Position numbers and translations under genes: made by a program. Positions 34,525 to 37,814 of a DNA stretch of 37,814 nucleotides are shown here, piece after piece (positions within the stretch are counted from its first letter, which is position 1; every line of letters starts with the position of its first letter). The stretch is from NCBI GenBank assembly GCA_900318465.1, contig ONKQ01000047.1:1-37814 (forward strand), in the 5' to 3' direction. The notes under the pieces were generated by a model. That model was not told the origin of the DNA. It did no database searches and was given only the letters and a program-made list of their open reading frames with translations. This stretch comes from an uncultured Bacteroidales bacterium. Lineage in GTDB: Bacteria; Bacteroidota; Bacteroidia; Bacteroidales; F082.

Positions 34525-34532
34525 CAAAAGTA
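34525..34532 (-). promoter_or_regulatory. -7 promoter element of the sialidase gene
   Basis: It reads TACTTTTG on the minus strand, a perfect match, about 22 bases before the ATG. The surrounding 146-base gap is AT-rich, with no clear terminator for the histidine kinase operon. Confidence 0.6.
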
Positions 34533-34648
34533 GAAAAAATGTTCCGATAACGGGCTAAAAGAGTCAAAAAAATAGTGGTTTTAGCTTGTTATCCGAATGC
34601 TGTTTTTATCGTTTTTAATTGATTATAAACTATTTACAAAATAAACAA

Positions 34649-35506
34649 TCACCGAAAAACCAAAGCAAAAACTGTCATATTTTCGTCGCTTTGTTCGAGG
34701 AGCAAAGTGCCGTTGTGCCTCACCATGATTTGCTTTGAAAGGCTCAAACCGATGCCCGTGCCGTTGGGTTTGGTGGTGTAGAACGGGATGAAGATTTCTT
34801 CGATTTGCCGCAAAGGGATGGGCTTGCCGTTGTTCGTCACGCGGATGACGGTTTGGTCTTCCGAGTTCAAGTCGGCGGTGATGCGGATAGAGTTGGCATC
34901 AGCTTGTATGGCGTTCTTAATCAGATTGTTGAACACCAGCATCAGTTGGCCTTCGTCGGCGTAGATGAGCAAGTCGGGCGTTTTGGCAGTGTAGGAAAGC
35001 GAGGCTCCTTGCTCGGCGATTTTGGCCTTGTTGAGGAGCAAGACCCTGTCTATCAATTCGTCCACCATCACGGCCTTGCGCACGGGTGGCTGGGCATTGG
35101 CGAGGCTACGATACGACTCCACAAAGCGAATCAAATCTTTCGACGAGGCCGAGATGGTTTCCAAGCCCGCCTTCACGTCCACGCCTTCCTCGTTGATGAG
35201 CGCGTCGCTCAGCGAGGCGATGGGCGCGACGGTGTTCATGATTTCGTGCGTCATCACGCGGAAAAGCTTGCTCTGCGTGGCTTCCTCGTTCATCGCAGCG
35301 CGTCGCTCGAAAATGCCTCGGATGCGGTTGAGCGTGCGGTTCATGGCCGACTTGCCGCTGAAGCGGAAGTTCAGTTCGCCGTCCTCCAAGGCATCCATCA
35401 TGAAGGCCACCTTGCGGACTTCGCGCCGCCTGACGATCCAAGCCGTCAGCACGACGGCCACAACGACCGCCGCCACAACAACCGCTATCCATGCCCAAGT
35501 GCTCAT
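34649..35506 (-). CDS. Sensor histidine kinase, short form
   Basis: The 285-residue protein has one N-terminal membrane helix (residues 5-24), a short linker, then FRVMTHEIMNTVAPI with the phospho-acceptor His87. The ATPase part shows NNLIKNAIQA (N box) and GTGIGLSLSKQI (G2 box). No large sensory domain is present, so input may come from the membrane segment or a partner. Its start overlaps the end of the response regulator gene by 4 bases, so the two are translationally coupled and almost certainly partners. The signal is unknown. Confidence 0.93.
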   Translation of the reverse strand: MSTWAWIAVVVAAVVVAVVLTAWIVRRREVRKVAFMMDALEDGELNFRFSGKSAMNRTLNRIRGIFERRAAMNEEATQSKLFRVMTHEIMNTVAPIASLSDALINEEGVDVKAGLETISASSKDLIRFVESYRSLANAQPPVRKAVMVDELIDRVLLLNKAKIAEQGASLSYTAKTPDLLIYADEGQLMLVFNNLIKNAIQADANSIRITADLNSEDQTVIRVTNNGKPIPLRQIEEIFIPFYTTKPNGTGIGLSLSKQIMVRHNGTLLLEQSDENMTVFALVFR

Positions 35507-36852
35507 ATCCCGTATTTCTTTAGGCGACTGTACAAAGTCGGGCGACTGATATTCAATGCTTTGGCCACCAAAGTCAGGTTGCCGTTGTAGGTTTTCATCG
35601 CATTGCGGATGACTTGTTCCTCGGCACTTTCAAGGGTTTGGTTTTGCGGTTTTGGTTCCTTTTCGTCCATCAGTTCCGAAGCACGGATTTGAAGGTCGGC
35701 GGCGCGCACCAGTTCGGTTTCGGAATAGATGACCGCCTTCTCGATGCAGCCTTGCAGCTCGCGGATGTTGCCGCTCCAACGGCAACGCTTCAGAAGGTTC
35801 AACGCCTCTTCGGAAAGGCCTTGTGCCTTGCGGTGGTATTTTTCGGCGTATTGCTTGATGAAAAGTTCTGACAATGAGACGATTTCGTCGGGACGCTCGC
35901 GCAAAGGCGGCAAATTTAGCACTACCGTGTTGATGCGGTAATACAAATCCTCACGGAAACGCCCCGCCTTGACCATCGCTGGCAAGTCCATGTTGGTGGC
36001 GCAAATCAGGCGGATGTCAATGGGAATGGATTTCGAATCGCCGACGCGGGTGATGCTTCGGTTTTGCAACACGCGCAACAGCTTGGCTTGCTGCGAAAGC
36101 GGAATGTTGCCGATTTCGTCCAAGAAAAGCGTCGTTCCTTGCGCCTGCTCAAACTTCCCGATGTGGTCGGCGTGGGCATCGGTGAAAGCACCTTTCACAT
36201 GGCCGAACATCTCGCTCTCAAACAGCGTCTCGGTGATGGCACCAATATCGACGCTCACCATCGGCTTGGTGGCGCGAAGCGAAAGGCGGTGTATTTCGTT
36301 GGCCAACACATCCTTACCCGTTCCGTTCTCGCCAGTAATTAATAAGGTGGCCTCGGTCGGGGCCACTTTTTCCACCATCTCTCGTAGTTGCTTCATTGCC
36401 TTGCTCTTGCCCCATTGCATGGCAGGCGGGGGATTGGCAGAAGTACTCTTTGCGGCAGCATTACGGTGTTTCTTGCAGGCTTCTTCAAGCGTGGCGAGAA
36501 GTTTGGCGTTATCCCAAGGCTTCACCACGAAATCGAAGGCACCGCGTTTCATGCCTTCCACGGCGAGGGCGATGTCGGCGTAGGCCGTGAAGAGCACCAC
36601 CTCCACATCGGGGAAGTCGCGCTTGAGTTCGGAGAGCCAGAAGAGTCCCTCGTTGCCCGTGTTAATGTCGGCCTCGAAGTTCATGTCAAGCAACACCACG
36701 TCGGGTTTGAAGGTTCGCATGGTTTCCATCAGCACCTTGGGCGAGGCGATGAGTTCCACCTCGGCAAAACGCATGGGCAGCAAGATTTTCAGTGCCGAGC
36801 GGATGCCTGCGTTGTCGTCAACTACTAGGATTTTTGATTTGAGTTTGGACAT
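35503..36852 (-). CDS. Sigma-54-dependent response regulator (NtrC/AtoC type)
   Basis: The 449-residue protein has a receiver domain (acidic DD at 12-13, phospho-acceptor Asp56 in LLDMNF), a AAA+ domain (Walker A GENGTGKD, Walker B LFLDEIG) and a C-terminal Fis-type helix-turn-helix (about 408-449, NLTLVAKALNISRPTLYSRLKKYG). It should activate sigma-54 promoters when phosphorylated by the adjacent kinase. The sigma-54 contact loop, usually GAFTGA, reads GAFTDA (221-226). I saw no clear -24/-12 promoter in the neighbouring genes. The gene starts 44 bases after the PIN toxin gene, with a repeat at 36870-36893 between them. Confidence 0.95.
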   Translation of the reverse strand: MSKLKSKILVVDDNAGIRSALKILLPMRFAEVELIASPKVLMETMRTFKPDVVLLDMNFEADINTGNEGLFWLSELKRDFPDVEVVLFTAYADIALAVEGMKRGAFDFVVKPWDNAKLLATLEEACKKHRNAAAKSTSANPPPAMQWGKSKAMKQLREMVEKVAPTEATLLITGENGTGKDVLANEIHRLSLRATKPMVSVDIGAITETLFESEMFGHVKGAFTDAHADHIGKFEQAQGTTLFLDEIGNIPLSQQAKLLRVLQNRSITRVGDSKSIPIDIRLICATNMDLPAMVKAGRFREDLYYRINTVVLNLPPLRERPDEIVSLSELFIKQYAEKYHRKAQGLSEEALNLLKRCRWSGNIRELQGCIEKAVIYSETELVRAADLQIRASELMDEKEPKPQNQTLESAEEQVIRNAMKTYNGNLTLVAKALNISRPTLYSRLKKYGI

Positions 36853-36869
36853 GATTTCTTGTTTTTTTT

Positions 36870-36893
36870 GACGCGGGACTTCGGGACGCGAGA
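36870..36893. repeat. Short copy of the GTCCCGAA-family repeat upstream of the response regulator
   Basis: GACGCGGGACTTCGGGAC and following bases contain GACTTCGGGAC, the complement of the GTCCCGAAGTC units at 11877-11903. It sits in the 44-base gap between the PIN toxin and response regulator genes. Confidence 0.65.
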
Positions 36894-36896
36894 TCT

Positions 36897-37316
36897 CTAA
36901 ATCCCTAATATTTCCACCATTTCAGCAGGTGTGACCACAAAAGGTTTCTTCGGAAAATGCTTAATGTTTCCCGTGACCAGATAGGCATCATCCTTGCTCA
37001 GTGTGACTTCATAAAACACAACATCTTTAGGGTCGGGGAAAACGCCTTCAAAGGTGGTTGCTCGTCCTAATTTCAGTCCTATCGTTTTCATTAGAATCTC
37101 CACCAAATCAACATCTTCCTTTTGAAAAGGGAATTTACTACGGCCCAATACGTCTTTATATTCATCGAGAATCTCATCATTATACAGAGGAGTTATTCTG
37201 CCATCAAGAATAGCCTCAAAAACACGTGATGTATTTGATTCTTTGTTATTCTTCGACAATAAAGCAGAAACAATGACATTGGTGTCGATGACGGCAAAAA
37301 CCTTATTTCTTCCCAT
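36897..37316 (-). CDS. PIN-domain toxin of a toxin-antitoxin pair
   Basis: The 139-residue protein begins FAVIDTNVIVSALLS, with Asp10 of the PIN ribonuclease site. Further acidic residues lie in NDEILDEYKDVL, PDPKDVVF and SKDDAYLVTGNIKHF, as in the PIN toxin family COG1569. Such toxins usually cut RNA when the antitoxin is lost. It overlaps the antitoxin gene by 14 bases and is downstream of it, the usual order. Target RNA unknown. Confidence 0.88.
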   Translation of the reverse strand: MGRNKVFAVIDTNVIVSALLSKNNKESNTSRVFEAILDGRITPLYNDEILDEYKDVLGRSKFPFQKEDVDLVEILMKTIGLKLGRATTFEGVFPDPKDVVFYEVTLSKDDAYLVTGNIKHFPKKPFVVTPAEMVEILGI

Positions 37317-37599
37317 AGCGAACCTCGTGGATTATGTCATTAATTTCGTCAAGCGAGAGATCCTGTAATCCAGCAGCGGCCGCATCAGCCCTCATTCTTT
37401 CGTATGCAAGCCTTGCTTTTCTTCTCACTTCTTCTTCAGATTCCGTCTTAATTTCAAAAGGAATCCTACATTCGCGCACGACGGTTTTTATAAACAGCAT
37501 CAGCGCAGAGGTATTGCTGAGGCCAAACTCATCGCAAAGGACATCGAATCTTCGTTTCAAGTCGCTATCGACTCTAATGGACATGGTTGTTTGTGACAT
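37303..37599 (-). CDS. RelB/DinJ-family antitoxin
   Basis: The 98-residue protein begins TTMSIRVDSDLKRRFDVLCDE, a ribbon-helix-helix DNA-binding start, followed by GLSNTSALMLFIKTVVRE, which matches RelB/DinJ proteins. The C-terminal half is charged and helical, the usual toxin-binding part. RelB-type antitoxins are normally paired with RelE/YafQ toxins; pairing with a PIN toxin is less common but known. The inverted repeat over the promoter (37623-37654) fits autorepression. An ATG at 37584 (MSIRV) is an alternative start. Confidence 0.88.
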   Translation of the reverse strand: MSQTTMSIRVDSDLKRRFDVLCDEFGLSNTSALMLFIKTVVRECRIPFEIKTESEEEVRRKARLAYERMRADAAAAGLQDLSLDEINDIIHEVRYGKK

Positions 37600-37622
37600 A
37601 TTGCTTTACATTTTATAGGTTT

Positions 37623-37654
37623 TGTAATGCAAAAGTACGATAAATTTCATTACA
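37623..37654 (-). promoter_or_regulatory. Promoter and candidate operator of the toxin-antitoxin operon
   Basis: TGTAATG (37623-37629) and CATTACA (37648-37654) are perfect 7-base inverted repeats with an 18-base gap. The -7 element (TACTTTTG on the minus strand, 37630-37637) lies between them. Such a dyad is a natural site for a ribbon-helix-helix antitoxin; binding is inferred. Confidence 0.6.
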
Positions 37655-37680
37655 TCGCACACATTTTTCAATTTCGCTCA

Positions 37681-37783
37681 AATTACCGAAAAAAAATTAC
37701 CGAAAAAACATAATTTTCGGTGTAATGGACAAAAATTAGGCTGTTTTTGAGACGGTGTTATCAAGTGGACAAGAATTAGGCTG
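37681..37783. repeat. Direct and inverted repeats near the right edge
   Basis: AATTACCGAAAAAA occurs twice in tandem (37681-37694 and 37695-37708), followed by a partial complement TTTTCGGTGTAAT (37714-37726). TGGACAAAAATTAGGCTG (37726-37743) recurs with one change at 37766-37783, a 40-base period. No open frame is recognisable. This could be the end of a mobile element or a repeat array running past the window. Confidence 0.7.
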
Positions 37784-37814
37784 ATAATTCTGTTGGGATT
37801 TTGCTCCTGAGGAG

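Overview
The window looks like a chromosome segment from a member of the Bacteroidota, most likely order Bacteroidales and probably host-associated. The signs are several proteins with type IX secretion (T9SS) C-terminal sorting domains, a TonB-dependent receptor paired with a DUF4249 lipoprotein, a PorE-like OmpA protein, and promoters with the Bacteroidota -7 element TAnnTTTG. I saw no rRNA, tRNA or CRISPR array. No gene-free stretch exceeds about 220 bases.

Layout. From 1 to 5.4 kb are two T9SS cargo proteins; the first is cut by the left edge. From 5.6 to 9.15 kb is a TonB receptor/DUF4249 lipoprotein pair. From 9.3 to 16.1 kb are a PorE-like protein, purM, a NYN-domain protein, a damaged prfA and pyrF. 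From 16.2 to 22.1 kb are a minus-strand Omp28-like T9SS cargo protein, a branched-chain aminotransferase and a plus-strand C10 cysteine protease with a sorting domain. A methyltransferase gene follows.

From 23.4 to 32.1 kb is a minus-strand defence island: hsdM, a broken hsdS, a REP-associated tyrosine transposase (RAYT), an AAA ATPase (RloA type), a TOPRIM protein (RloB type) and hsdR. From 32.1 to 37.6 kb, also on the minus strand, are a DNA alkyltransferase, two lipoproteins (one a sialidase), an NtrC-type two-component pair and a RelB/PIN toxin-antitoxin pair.

The most striking theme is palindromic DNA. A GTAG-bounded palindrome occurs four times: inside the RAYT reading frame, just upstream of it, inside hsdS where the frame breaks, and between the TonB receptor and DUF4249 genes. 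The two copies nearest the transposase follow triple GGGG runs. At least three other inverted-repeat families occur: a double hairpin read in frame inside ogt, a 136-base inverted repeat between prfA and pyrF, and GTCCCGAA-type repeats before purM and before the response regulator.

The second surprise is an exact 34-base tandem duplication that frameshifts prfA, which is normally essential. The best candidate for a little-described system is the combination of a type I restriction locus, a coupled RloA/RloB pair and a RAYT whose own palindromes lie in its coding sequence and in the specificity gene.
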